This document shows, in pieces, positions 45,110-55,913 of a stretch of 64,000 bases of DNA. The DNA is from Branchiostoma floridae. Its lineage: Eukaryota; Chordata; Leptocardii; Amphioxiformes; Branchiostomatidae. The stretch spans positions 22,519,581 to 22,583,580 of the forward strand of contig NC_049988.1 of NCBI RefSeq assembly GCF_000003815.2. The letters are read 5' to 3'. A program made the position numbers and the translations under genes. Every line of letters starts with the position of its first letter. Position 1 is the first letter of the stretch. The notes under the pieces were generated by a model. The model did no database searches and was not told the DNA's origin. It saw nothing but the letters and a program-made list of their open reading frames with translations.

Positions 45110-45725
45110 AGTGTGTTACGGCATGTTTAGTGTGAATGGAGTCCTGTTGGCACATACCGTATACGGCCCCATACCAAATTTTAGATCATTTTGTTTTCAT
45201 ACAAAGATTCTTAGTCTGAAAATTGCAAAAGACAAACAGGATTTAACAATTTTTGACAAGGAGGTTAAATTTTTTGACCTCCTTGATTTTTCAGTAATGT
45301 ATGGCAGAAGTGAAAATGAAGTACTGTGGGCACATGCACTGCACACCATGCCAAATTTCAGGACATTTGCTTTTGATATACAGAAATGGGAGCCAAAAAT
45401 ATATATTTGTTGTCAAAATTGGCGAAATATCACCGAATAGCTAATTTTCAAAGTTTTTTATGCGAACGCTGTGGATGGGATAATATGGGCATATGTCCAA
45501 TGCGCCTCTGTACCAAGTTTCAGGTCATTAGGATGTAATACAAAGGGGCCCAAAAATATATTTATGGTCATTTTGGACCAAAATACTAAATACTTTTGTG
45601 CAGGGTCATTTTAAGGCCTTTATTCAAAAATGAAAAGAGACGTCTGGGCTAATTGCTACCTCTATCTCAATGCCAAAAATTTAAGAAGTTGAATCCATCT
45701 GAAGATTTGACAAGAACAGGAGAAG
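45110..45725. repeat. diverged tandem modules, unclassified
   Basis: Three related segments of roughly 150-200 bases, each with a CATACCxxAAxTTxxxGxxCAT-like core (near 45165, 45345, 45510) and CAAAAATATAT. A hairpin CAAGGAGGTTAAATTTTTTG / ACCTCCTTG lies near 45260-45290. No coding evidence. Confidence 0.4.
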
Positions 45726-45880
45726 AAAAAACATGACAAAACATGTACATGTTTGGATTGAAATACAAAAGTCTAGAAAGGCTGTCGGATAATAGTTTAT
45801 GGGCCTGAGGACATATTGCTACCATCTAAGTTGTCAAATTAAGGCATGATAAATGATCAATATTGGGTACATCTCAAATA

Positions 45881-46024
45881 GTGTTGGCGGAACGTACTAC
45901 ACAGTAATTGGTAAGCAGGCATTAGATGACCTTTCACCCCAACAGTGTCACCTTTCACCCCTTGCTGCTCCAGACAGACGTTTGCGGAGGACTATGCGGA
46001 GGTAATAATCATCACTGGAAGCGG
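45881..46024 (+). other. non-coding leader exon G (Z8)
   Basis: Leader with TGACCTTTCACCCC and GTCACCTTTCACCCC only about 8 bases apart because of a small deletion; ends GGAAGCGG before GTAAGAAC. Leads to Z8, which carries stop codons. Confidence 0.6.
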
Positions 46025-46289
46025 GTAAGAACGAGATATACATACAATATGACTGCATTGTCATGAACCTTAGGGGGTAGAGGTCATTTTAATGGTATTT
46101 GGGCTACATTAGGCAGAAATGTATGACTTTTCGAGGTGACGAAAATGGGGTGGGGAGGGTGGCATCTTTATCTTCACGGAAACAAAGGAAAATATTGTTT
46201 TTGCTACAATAAGTAGGTGTCCCTTTTATGAGCCAGAATTGCTTGTTCTTCTTCCGGGTAAGTGTCAAATTCATCAGGTTGAAGACTGA

Positions 46290-46890
46290 CACGGTGTTGG
46301 GTTAATGTTGTTGTTGTTGTTGTCCTTGCCTTGTTTAACGTCTATTTCTTCGCTAGACGTTGCAAAGACTACAAAATGAACAATTGCTGACGCTACTCGG
46401 CCGCCATGTTAACTCTGGTGGGTGACGGGATACCGACGCATGTCACCACGGTGATAGTTACCGTGGCTACCGAATGATTGACAACTAAGAAGACCACGTG
46501 TATCAGGCCAATGTCAACTCCGCTGAGTCAATTAAAAAAGTCCATCAAAAACAGACGACTCGATCCATACTTGACTTCGAACAAAGTTCTATCGATCTAC
46601 GACCTCCTTGTGCACTGTGGTGGTCGCTACTTGTATGTTTTGCACTTTGTTTGGTTTTCTTTGTGTTTGAAGGAGAGAGAGAGCCCAGGTCCTCAAGGGT
46701 AGGGACACTGCTCCCTGTCCGCTACCTTACAGCTGGGTGGCGGTGAGTACCCATAACTGTGGCTGAAAGTTATTTAAGGCATGTTCAAATACCTGTTTAG
46801 TCCTAGCTTGAACCACGATGTGTTCCGGAAGGTGATTCCAGTCTCTGACCGTTCTTGGGAAGAACGAGTTTAAGTGGTAGTCTACTCATG
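46290..46890. other. unclassified insertion in Z8 intron
   Basis: Intron homology is lost after about 46260 and returns near 46905 (GCGCTATGAGCTGTAGGCAG). Includes GTT repeats (46301-46321), a CACGTG region, and at 46800-46870 text typical of untranslated LINE/RT tails (ACCACGATGTGTTCCGGAAG). Not resolved further. Confidence 0.4.
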
Positions 46891-47076
46891 ACAATGGACG
46901 GTGGCGCTATGAGCTGTAGGCAGTCACAAAAAGTTTGGCGCTAAATTTGCCGATCGAGCTGGAAATTTTTTTGAAGATTTGAAAACTAATCCCTTATGGA
47001 AAACACTGCTTATCGTATAATCTTTATCACTTTTGTAGTCTTTTTGTAGTAAGTGTGACTATGTAGAAAACATAAA

Positions 47077-47273
47077 CTGTAAATGCATTTAAGTTCGCGG
47101 GGATTTAATTTCTCGGTAGCGGGAAAAGGGACTTTTCGCGGTGGTTTAAGTTCGCGGTAGCACCATGCACTGTAGTGTCTTGCTGCCACGGAAAATGTTA
47201 GTGGTGGTTTTGAATTCGCGGTTAAGTGGCCACCGCGAAAACCGCGAACATAAAACCACCGCGAACATTTACA
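47077..47273. mobile_element. eroded copy of the TTCGCGG MITE
   Basis: CTGTAAATGCATTTAAGTTC at the left; the right end stops at GCGAACATTTACA. Same internal order as 20768-20955 (AGCACCATGCACTGTAGTGT). TA duplication not preserved. Confidence 0.6.
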
Positions 47274-47428
47274 AAATTGCAAAAACACAACAAAAAGAAA
47301 ACAACAATTAACCGTAGCTTGTTAGGTTTACCATTCAAAGGTAAACGTTATTTGTTTGCTTGCTTATCTATCTAGTTTTAACTGGTCTGATTTCTTCTTT
47401 TCTTGTACATTTTTCTATAAGGTTCGAC

Positions 47429-48322
47429 ATGGCAGAGGCAAGTAATGGGTCTCCTACTGCTGTTCTCCATAACTTTTGTCATGGGTCTCCTACTGCTGTT
47501 CCCCAGAACTTCGGTGATGGGTCTCCAACTGGATTTCTTTCAGACTAGGATTTAAGTAAAACCAAAGACCAGCCAACTGTGAGCAACACCAGCTTGGTTA
47601 CTCAACCGAAAGCAAACACTGTTGAGAAACCCTACATGTGTGGAGAGTGTGGGTACAGAACAGATCGGAAATCTAACTTATCCAAACATATGAGAACTCA
47701 TACCGGTGAAAAACCCTACAAGTGTGACCAGTGTGACTATTCTGCATCAAAGAAATGCAATTTGGATTATCATCTAGCCAAACACACTGGTGATAAGCCC
47801 TACATGTGTGGGGAGTGTGGGTACAGGGCAACTCTGAAGTCTACCTCATCCCGACACATGAGAACACACACAGGCGAAAAGCCCTACAAGTGTGACCAGT
47901 GTAACTATTCTGCTGCACTAAAATCCAGTTTGAACCAACATCTAGCCAAACACACTGGAGACAAGCCTCACATGTGTGGGGAGTGCGGGTACAGGACAAC
48001 ATGGAAGTCAGATTTATCCGTACATATGAGAACCCACACGGGTGACAAACCCTACAAGTGTGACCAGTGTGACTATTCTACTGCACGTCAGTCCACCTTG
48101 AAACAACATGTAGCCTGGTACACTGGTGACAAACCCTACATGTGTGGGGAGTGTGGGTACAGGACAGCTCACAAGTCTCACTTATCCCGACACATGAGAA
48201 CTCATACTGGTGAAAAACCCTACAAGTGTGACCAATGTGACTATTCTGCTGCAGTAAAATCCAACCTGAAGCAACATCTAGCAAAGCACACCGCTGATAA
48301 GCCATACGTGTGTGGGGAGTGA
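47429..48322 (+). pseudogene. Z8: C2H2 zinc-finger gene with two nonsense codons
   Basis: Starts as usual seven bases after the acceptor at 47421 (MAEASNGSPTAVLHNF) with two copies of the GSPTAV unit. TAG at 47546-47548 replaces the codon that is CGG or GGG in intact members, before any finger. The frame then stays open for eight fingers (about 47630-48300). Finger 6 has Tyr for its last His. TGA at 48320-48322 replaces the second Cys codon of finger 9. Remnants of finger 9 follow, then unrelated DNA. Only a non-canonical start such as the in-frame GTG at 47579 could express the finger block; a pseudogene is more likely. Fingers 2-6 resemble those of Z9. Confidence 0.83.
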
Positions 48323-48764
48323 GGATACATTACAGCTCAGAAATCGGAACATATAAGAACTGGTCAAAAACTCAAGTGTGTGTGTTATTTGACGTTGTGA
48401 ATGGTGACGTTATGGAAGGGCGTGATGATGATCGCACGAGGCAGACATTGTTTTGTTTGAATTTTGTAGTCAATGACGGAAAAAAATAAGTGATGACGGA
48501 AAAAAAGTGTATCAATGTATGTCATCTAGCTGTAGTAAACACTCATGGTAAAATCTGAAAGGGGTGACAGAAATCATCTACTGGTGGCTAAAATGTCGTA
48601 TGTATATGCAACATGCATGTAACAAGAACACTGCATGTCGTTTTCCAATATTTGAGAATAAGCCATCTCTCAGTTACGCACGTGCATATGCTGTTGTGAT
48701 GTCACCTATTTTCAAATTTATATATCCTTTCGTTCTTTCTATTAAGTCGTTTTGAAGATTCTGT

Positions 48765-49020
48765 AACATTTAGTTGTGTGGAGTTTGCTGAGAAGCGCGG
48801 TTATGCCGATAGACACTTGAGTCAGATTTGAGTCTTGAAGATGTCCAGGTGGAAGATAAGGCGCCCTCCGCGGGAAGGTCGTTCCAGTCTTTGGTAGTAC
48901 GCGGGGAAAATGGTCTCTGCCGATACAGTGTTCTACTTTGAGTGGCTTGGGTTGCGGCCGAGTACATATGGCGGTAGCACCGGGCTGTTTGACTAAGTTG
49001 GGCCTTGTCTTGTGAAGACA
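48765..49020 (-). mobile_element. LINE RT C-terminal tail in Z8 3' flank
   Basis: The minus strand reads YRQRPFSPRTTKDWNDLPAE and continues GALSSTW; less eroded than the sister copies. Confidence 0.7.
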
Positions 49021-49199
49021 GCTTCTGTGATATAAAATGTAGTTTCAGTGACTCATGGCTTATATGTAATAACATACCTGATTATCGAAAATATGGAAGT
49101 TTAATTGTAGTACAAATTCTAGCCTCTGTGACATAAAATGTTTTGGTGACTCATGGCTGATATGTAAGAACATGCTGATTAGTGAACATAAGGAGGTTT

Positions 49200-49205
49200 A
49201 ATAAA
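49200..49205 (+). terminator. Z8 poly(A) signal
   Basis: AATAAA in GAGGTTTAATAAAAGTAC. The preceding 90 bases (GACATAAAATG...TGATATGTAAGAACAT) are a second copy of 49030-49110, so the 3' end region is duplicated here. Confidence 0.5.
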
Positions 49206-49632
49206 AGTACAAATTCCATTCCTTTGTCTCTTATGTGGTAGGTGCACAATATTGTGCTGGCCGTACAAGGTCACGTGTTAGTTTTATTTTCTTGACATAT
49301 TAGGATACAATGATATTGTATACTAAGTTTGTATTTGAAGGAATGGCCCAGGGCGAGCAGAAAGGGTGTATTTGTAACGCATATCCGGTAAACCATGCTG
49401 GAATGCACAAGCTGCATATCCGGACAGATTTATTTGTCCAATCCACACAAATCTGGGTGGCCGACTACGTGCACAGTTGAGTATTGCCGTGCCATCTGAA
49501 AACACTAAGAAAGAAAGACGGGTACCGAAAGACGGAAGAAAGAAAAGAAAGACATAAAGTTCCAAAAGGCTGTCGGGTAATAGCCAAAGTTGCTAAATTC
49601 AGATGAAAAATATAGGGTACCTGACTAATAGT

Positions 49633-49778
49633 GTAGGCGGAACGTTCTGCACATTGATGGGTAAGCAGGTATGAAATAACCTTTCACCCCACAGCGTCGG
49701 TTACCTTTCACCCCTTGCCGCTCCAGACAAACGCTTGCAGGAGGATTGTGCGGAGATAATAATCAACACTAAAAGCAG
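49633..49778 (+). other. non-coding leader exon H (Z9)
   Basis: Leader with ATAACCTTTCACCCC and GTTACCTTTCACCCC; both DR1-like motifs have lost one core base. Ends AAAAGCAG before GTAAGGACG. Upstream flank is nearly identical to that of leader F. Confidence 0.6.
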
Positions 49779-50384
49779 GTAAGGACGTGATATACACACA
49801 ACATGACTCCATCATTATGAACTATAGGTGGTACAAGTCATTTCTATGGTATGCGGGCTACATTAGGCAGAATTGTATGTCTTTTCGTGGTGACGAAAAT
49901 GAGGGTGGGGAGGGGGGGCATCTTTGCTTTCAATGAAACAAAGGAGAAAAAAAAAATGTTTTGGCCCCGTTTGTTTACCTTCCTTATTTTCTTCTCCAAA
50001 TGACGAAATGACCAGACAGCGGTCACTATGGTTACTGAAGGTGTAGCAGACACCCTGTGGTGTTCGGTTACATGTAGCAAGTATCAGGACAAAGCTCGAG
50101 GGGCTAGATTATGAATGTGTTTGTGTAAGACTAAACAGATCTTGTTTAAAACGGCTATTCTACCGGACATACAAATGCTGCTGCTTACCTCAAACATAAA
50201 TCTACTCAAGATGCCGCTGGGGTCGTTTAGGTCATAATTTGTTAGAGTCTACTCTAAAATGGGTAGAACTTTTATGACAGGTGATTTGCTATCAGCTATT
50301 GGCAATCACAAAAAGCTTGGAGCTAAAATGACCGAGATGTAAATTTTCTTGAAAGTTGAAAAAATACTAATCCATTCTTGGGGA

Positions 50385-50640
50385 TCATCATCATCATCAT
50401 GGGTTACCCCCATATAACCCCGCAAGGGGCAAAGTAGGGGGGGAGCTGAGGTCCCGGGTTAGGGCGGGCAGCCCTCCTGCCTGGCGCGGAAGCTCTCAAC
50501 TGTGGGAGCACTTACTACCGCGCCAGGCAGGGAATTCCACTCCGGAATTGTTCTAGGAAAATATGAGTACTTGTATGTGTCTGTTCTTGCAAAGATTGGT
50601 TTGTACTTATGTTGATGGCTGCCTCGGGTTCGCTTAGATA
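50385..50640. mobile_element. LINE 3'-type insertion in Z9 intron
   Basis: Splits the family intron text TTCTTGGG...GATTGCTTATT. Begins with an ATC repeat and contains a pair GCCTGGCGCGG / CCGCGCCAGGC (about 50480-50530) and GAATTCCACTCCGG, resembling untranslated LINE tails. Tentative. Confidence 0.4.
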
Positions 50641-50965
50641 GATTGCTTATTTTATCATCTTTAATTTATCACTTTCTGTCACCAGATACTTGTAATTAAC
50701 GTGTCAAGTACATGTAACGTTATATTGGAAACATATCAATTTTATAATTGCAAAAACACAACAAACAGAAAACAACACCTAACCGTTAATAGCTTCTTAG
50801 GCTAGACCGCATAAAGGTAAAAAATTTGTTTACAAACAAACGTTATCTATCTAGTTTTGCTTGGTTTATTTCATCTTCTCTACTAACTTTCTTTTCCAAT
50901 AGGTTCTACTTTTGATTGATCTTGTTCTTCTTTTCTTTTATGTTTTCTATTCCATTAGGTTCGAC

Positions 50966-51961
50966 ATGGCAGAAGCAAGTAATGGGTCTCCTGCTGTTCC
51001 CCAGAACGCCTGTGATGGGTCTCCTACTGGAGTTTTGTGTGCCAGGGATGCAAGCTCGGCCAAAGACAACTCCACAGCGAGAAAAGCCACTTCGGCCAAT
51101 CAACCGGAAGCAAACACTGGTGAGAAACCCTACGTGTGCGGGGAGTGTGGGTACAGGACAGCATGGGGGTCACACTTATCCATACACATGAGAACACACA
51201 CTGGGGAAAAACCATTCAAGTGTGATCAGTGTGACTATTCTGCTGCACAAAAAAACAACTTGGACAGTCATCTAGCAAAGCACACTGGAGATAAGCCATA
51301 CATGTGTGGGGAGTGTGGGTACAGGACAGCTCTGAAGTCAAATTTATCCAAACATATGAGAATTCATACCGGTGAAAAAACCTACAAGTGTGACCAGTGT
51401 GACTATTCTGCATCAACGAAAAGTCATTTGGATTATCATCTAGCCAAACATACCGGTGACAAACCCTACATGTGTGGGGAGTGTGGGTACAGGGCAACTC
51501 TGAAGTCTACCTTATCCCGACACATGAGAACCCATACAGGCGAAAAGCCCTACAAGTGTGACCAGTGTAACTATTCTGCTGCACGAAAATCCAGTTTGAA
51601 CCAACATCTAGCCAAACACACTGGTTACAAACCATACAGGTGTGGGGAATGTGAGTACAAGACAACTTGGAAGACTGACTTGGCGAAACATATGAGAACT
51701 CATACCGGTGACAAACCCTACAAGTGTGACCAGTGTGACTATTCTGCAGCAGTAAAATCCAGCTTGGATAGACATCTAGCCAAACACACTGGTGATGAAC
51801 CCTACATGTGTGGGGAGTGTGGGTACAGGACAACTCAAAAGTCTAACTTAGTTAAACATATGAGAACTCATACAGGTGACAAGCCCTACAAGTGTAACCA
51901 GTGTGACTATTCTGCTGCACAAAAATCCACCTTGAAAAAGCATTGTAAAACACACCGGTAA
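50966..51961 (+). CDS. Z9: C2H2 zinc-finger protein, 10 fingers, intact
   Basis: 331 residues. The start ATG lies seven bases after CCATTAG (50958); a second, tandem acceptor CCAATAG with GGTTCTAC lies about 55 bases upstream, a duplication of the acceptor region. The N-terminus has one shortened unit (GSPAVPQN) and one GSPTG unit. Ten A/B-alternating fingers, all ligands present, end HCKTHR. Linker variants TGEKT, TGYKP and TGDEP occur. Fingers 3-6 correspond to fingers 1-4 of Z8 by shared helices. Probably a functional DNA-binding protein; no effector domain visible. Confidence 0.9.
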   Translation: MAEASNGSPAVPQNACDGSPTGVLCARDASSAKDNSTARKATSANQPEANTGEKPYVCGECGYRTAWGSHLSIHMRTHTGEKPFKCDQCDYSAAQKNNLDSHLAKHTGDKPYMCGECGYRTALKSNLSKHMRIHTGEKTYKCDQCDYSASTKSHLDYHLAKHTGDKPYMCGECGYRATLKSTLSRHMRTHTGEKPYKCDQCNYSAARKSSLNQHLAKHTGYKPYRCGECEYKTTWKTDLAKHMRTHTGDKPYKCDQCDYSAAVKSSLDRHLAKHTGDEPYMCGECGYRTTQKSNLVKHMRTHTGDKPYKCNQCDYSAAQKSTLKKHCKTHR

Positions 51962-52113
51962 AAACTCCTCATGTGTAAGCAATATGTTTACAGGATATTT
52001 AAGAAACCCCTTTTGTTCGAATTGATAGCGCACCAGTATTGCATACCACCCAGCTATATGGACCACAATGACGAGGAACTCTGAATGCTAACAAGTGGAT
52101 ATCCCCTGTGCTT

Positions 52114-52219
52114 TAGCCTGAGTTTACGCAATCTCTCACTGACTGGGGTTAATGACCCCCTTCGAGGTGGTTGGTAACTTTAGGGCCGGTCGCTAGGAGC
52201 GCGACTTTAGTCAGGCTAT
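52114..52219. mobile_element. 106-bp MITE with 9-bp target duplication
   Basis: Ends TAGCCTGA and TCAGGCTAT; exact duplicated CCTGTGCTT at 52105-52113 and 52220-52228. The empty site is readable in the Z4 flank (CCAGTGCTTGAACTTCG, near 29538). Inner text GACTGGGGTTAATGACCCC forms a hairpin. Confidence 0.75.
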
Positions 52220-52304
52220 CCTGTGCTTGAACTTGGCCAGAAAACTCCTCAAAACTACCGCCACTGACTCCCCTCTAATCATGTAAACCTACTGAACACT
52301 TTAC

Positions 52305-52449
52305 CACAATCTACAGTACCACAATGTACAGTACCACAATGTTCAGTGCCACAATGTACAGTACCACAATGTTCAGTACCACAATGTACAGTACCACAGT
52401 GTACAGTACCACAATGTACAGTACCACAATGTTAAGTACCACAATGTAG
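52305..52449. repeat. 15-bp minisatellite
   Basis: About ten copies of ACAATGTACAGTACC with single-base variants, in the Z9 3' region. Z4 and Z10 flanks have only the related pieces ACAGTACCACAA. Confidence 0.9.
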
Positions 52450-52764
52450 TTATGATGCTCGGACACCACTATTCTAATGAGAGACTTAGTACTGCATGCA
52501 GATAGTATAATCTTTAATATAAGAATTTCAGACGAGTTTAGAACAAAAAGGTGGACACGCTTTCGATTTTATAATTACTGACGTTTTATGGTACTAGTAT
52601 GTGGCTGTGCTATTATGTTTTACTCCACTTGACTTGACTTACTCCACTTACTGCACTATTTATATTTAATATTATATTTACAATTATATTTTACTACACT
52701 AAACAGGGCGATTCAGACATCCAATGCACTGGTTGCCTTTAAAGCTGTTTGATTGTATATATTG

Positions 52765-52770
52765 AATAAA
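52765..52770 (+). terminator. candidate Z9 poly(A) signal
   Basis: AATAAA in TATATTGAATAAACCAAGG, about 800 bases after the stop. Confidence 0.35.
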
Positions 52771-53687
52771 CCAAGGCTTTGTTTTAGACATCTGTTGACG
52801 CTCAACAAGGTCCAGTAACCAACTAGATAATTCCAGAACAAGAACTGGACATTTCAGAAAACGTGTCTTACCCTAAATGGTTCTGTAACTGAACAATGTA
52901 GAATTCACCGGTGTCTACTGTCTATGAACATTATGTGCAAATTCAAATACATCATATATAGGTAAATATATCAAAGAAGGTTTAGACATTAGAAATTCCT
53001 CAAATGATTGTAAAAGCCTCCAATAATTGTAAGAAACATATCCCATACTACAACTCCTGTATTAGTTAGATACGCCTTAAGTTAAGTTATAGAACTGTAG
53101 TTATGTATAGATGACATACTTTGTACTTCGTATAATTGTTATACAGTAAATTTATATATTACGAAAATATAAGCAGATTTCAATGGTAAGGTAGTTAATT
53201 CATCGCTTCACACCACCGTTTTGTTGTTCGATTTGTTTTTTTTTCATCACAACAACGATTTGAAGTTACTAGTAGTACATCAACAGCGACTTGTAATAAA
53301 TACTAGTTATAATTTTAGAACAAAAAAATGTATTAGAGGGAATTTATAACGATAAGTAGCAAACGTTCATTAAGACCTCTTTTCAAATGTTGTAGAATTT
53401 TGGAATAATGTGATTTTGTGAAACCAGAGCGTAATGAATGGATTGAGAGCGTAATTCAGCTAATGAGTGGTTGTTTATAAGGCCTATCTGTAAATGCTGT
53501 AACGTTGTACGGAAATTAGTGGATCAAATAAGCCATTATTATTATCAATAGTTTTATTATACGGAATAAAACAGTCATGTACGAATAACACTGCAAAGTA
53601 AAGATGAAACCAGTTGTGAATCACCAGCACTGGCTACCATCTAATGTGCAAAATTCAGATAACAGCATAGGTCACCTCACTAATAGT
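52771..53687. other. Z9-to-leader I intergenic DNA
   Basis: Contains the right half of the fold-back element (52812-52915, CCAGAACAAGAACTGGACAT). The rest is AT-rich with no recognised gene. Confidence 0.4.
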
Positions 53688-53832
53688 GTAGGCGGACTGT
53701 ACTTTACAATATTGGGTAAGCAGGCATCAATTGACCTTTACCCCACAGTGCCAGTCACCTTTCACCTCTTGCTGCTCCAGACAGACGCTTGCAGGAGGAT
53801 TGTGCGGAGGTAATAATCATCACTGGAAGTAG
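53688..53832 (+). other. non-coding leader exon I (Z10)
   Basis: Leader with TGACCTTTACCCC (one base short) and AGTCACCTTTCACC; ends GGAAGTAG before GTAAGAACAAG. First exon of the Z10 unit by position. Confidence 0.6.
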
Positions 53833-54247
53833 GTAAGAACAAGATATACATACAACCTGACTGCCTTATCATGGACTATAGGGGGTAGAGGTCATTTATA
53901 TGGTATGTGGGCAACATTAGACAGAAATGCAAAACTTTTCGGGGTGACGAAAATGGGAGTGGGGAGGGGGGCATCTTTACTCTCACGAAACAAAGGAAAA
54001 CACACTGTTTTCGCTCCGTTTCTGCTACTTCTTCTTCTCCAAACAAATAATGAACTAGCCAGACAGCTATTACCATGGGTACCTTCGTCTCCAAAATGAT
54101 TACGTAAATGAACTTGCAAGACCGCTGTTGCCATGGCAACTGAAGGTGTAGCAAGTATCAGGACAAAGCTCGAGGGGCTGGATTATGAAATTATGTGTTT
54201 GTGTAAGACTAAACAGGCGCCCGATAAATCTACTCAAGATGCCACTG

Positions 54248-54262
54248 GGGTCATTTAGGTCA
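54248..54262 (+). promoter_or_regulatory. DR3-like motif, Z10 intron
   Basis: Exact GGGTCATTTAGGTCA at the conserved intron position. Confidence 0.35.
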
Positions 54263-54500
54263 TTGGGAGAGTCCACTGTAATATGGGTAGAACTTTTATG
54301 ACGGGTGATTTCTTATGATCTGTAGGCAACCAGAAAAGACTTGGCCAAGTTGGGGCTAAAATGACCGAGCTGCAAACTTTGTGACAATAGAAAAGGAAAA
54401 AAAATGATAACTTAGCCTTCTTGAAAATAAATTGCCATCGTATCGTCTTCATCACTTCCTAAAAGGACCTCCTAGCTTCCTGTCATTTTAGGGAATGTGA

Positions 54501-54502
<2 letters not shown>

Positions 54503-54554
<52 letters not shown>
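54503..54554. repeat. AT microsatellite
   Basis: About 26 AT dinucleotides in the Z10 intron. Confidence 0.95.
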
Positions 54555-54556
<2 letters not shown>

Positions 54557-54704
54557 CTAGTAAATAGGAAGCATGTACATTTGTAATTGCAAAAGACACC
54601 AAACGGAAAACTAGGCTAGACCATGTGAAAGTACATTTTTCGTTTGCTTGCGTTTTTTTATTCTTTTCTGATATTTTTCCATTAGGTTCAACAAACAAAC
54701 AAAC

Positions 54705-55913
54705 ATGGCAGAGGCATGTGATGGGTATCCTACTGTTGTTCCCCCGAACTTCGGTGATGGGTCTCCGACTGGAGTTTTTTGTGACCAGCCAACATCAGGC
54801 AGAGCGAGATTGGTCAGACAACCGAAATCAAACACCAATGAGAAGCCCTACATGTGTAGGGAGTGTGGGTACAGAGCAGCTGTGAAGTCTCATTTATCCC
54901 AACACATGAGAACACACACAGGGGACAAACCATTCAAGTGTGACCAGTGTGACTATTCTGCTGCACAAAAATCCAGTTTGGACCTACATCTAGCCAAACA
55001 CACTGGTGATAAGCCCTACATGTGTGGGGAGTGTGGGTACAGAACGGCTAAGAGGTCTCATTTAGCCAACCATATGAGAACTCATACAGGGGACAAACCA
55101 TTCAAGTGTGACCAGTGTGACTATTCTACTGCATATAAACCCAACTTGGACAGACATCTATCCAAGCACACTGGTGATAAGCCTTACATGTGTGGGGAGT
55201 GTGGCTACAGGGCAGCTGAGAAGTCTGCCTTAGTGAAACATATGAGAACGCACACAGGCGAAAAGCCCTACAAGTGTGACCAGTGTTACTATTCTGCTGC
55301 ACAAAGATGCAGTTTGGACCAACATCTAGCCCATCACACTGGTGATAAGCCCTACATGTGTGGGGAGTGTGGGTACAGGACAGCTAAGAAGTGTTACCTA
55401 TCCCGACATATGAGAAGTCAAAGGTGACAAACCCTACAAATGTGACCAGTGTGACTATTCTGCAGCTGAAAAGTCTACCCTATCCAATCATATGAGAACC
55501 CATACAGGAGAGAAACCCTACAAGTGTGACCAGTGTGACTATTCTGCTTCACGAAAATCCAGTTTGGACCTACATCTAGCCAAACACACATGTGCGGGGA
55601 GTGTGGGTACAGGGCAGCTCGGAAATCTACCTTATCCAAACATATTAGAACTCATACAGGGGAAAAGCCCTACAAATGTGACCAGTGTAACTATTCTGCT
55701 GCACGAAAAGACAGTTTGGACCTACATCTAGCCAAACACAGTGGTAACAAACCCTACATGTGTGGGGAGTGTGGGTTCAAGACAGCTAAGAAGTCTCATT
55801 TAGCCGAACATATAAAAACTCATACTGGTGAAACACCCTACAAGTGTGACCAGTGTGACTATTCTGCTGCACAGAAATCTACATTGGACAACCATTGTAA
55901 AACACACCGATGA
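54705..55913 (+). pseudogene. Z10: C2H2 zinc-finger gene with two compensating frameshifts
   Basis: The exon starts at 54686 with a longer 5' UTR (AACAAACAAACAAAC) shared with Z6; ATG at 54705, MAEACDGYPTVVPPNFGDGS. The first frame (54705-55427, 240 residues) has six good fingers plus a seventh that loses its last His when two bases are missing near 55416-55421. Fingers continue in the next frame (55428 to about 55588). There a 16-base deletion removes a TGDKPY linker and restores the original frame to HCKTHR and stop at 55913. The second block opens with a chimeric finger, type B front and type A back ([21 protein letters not shown] is split by this joint). A product from the first frame could still bind DNA; sequence error is possible but would have to occur twice. 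Confidence 0.82.
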
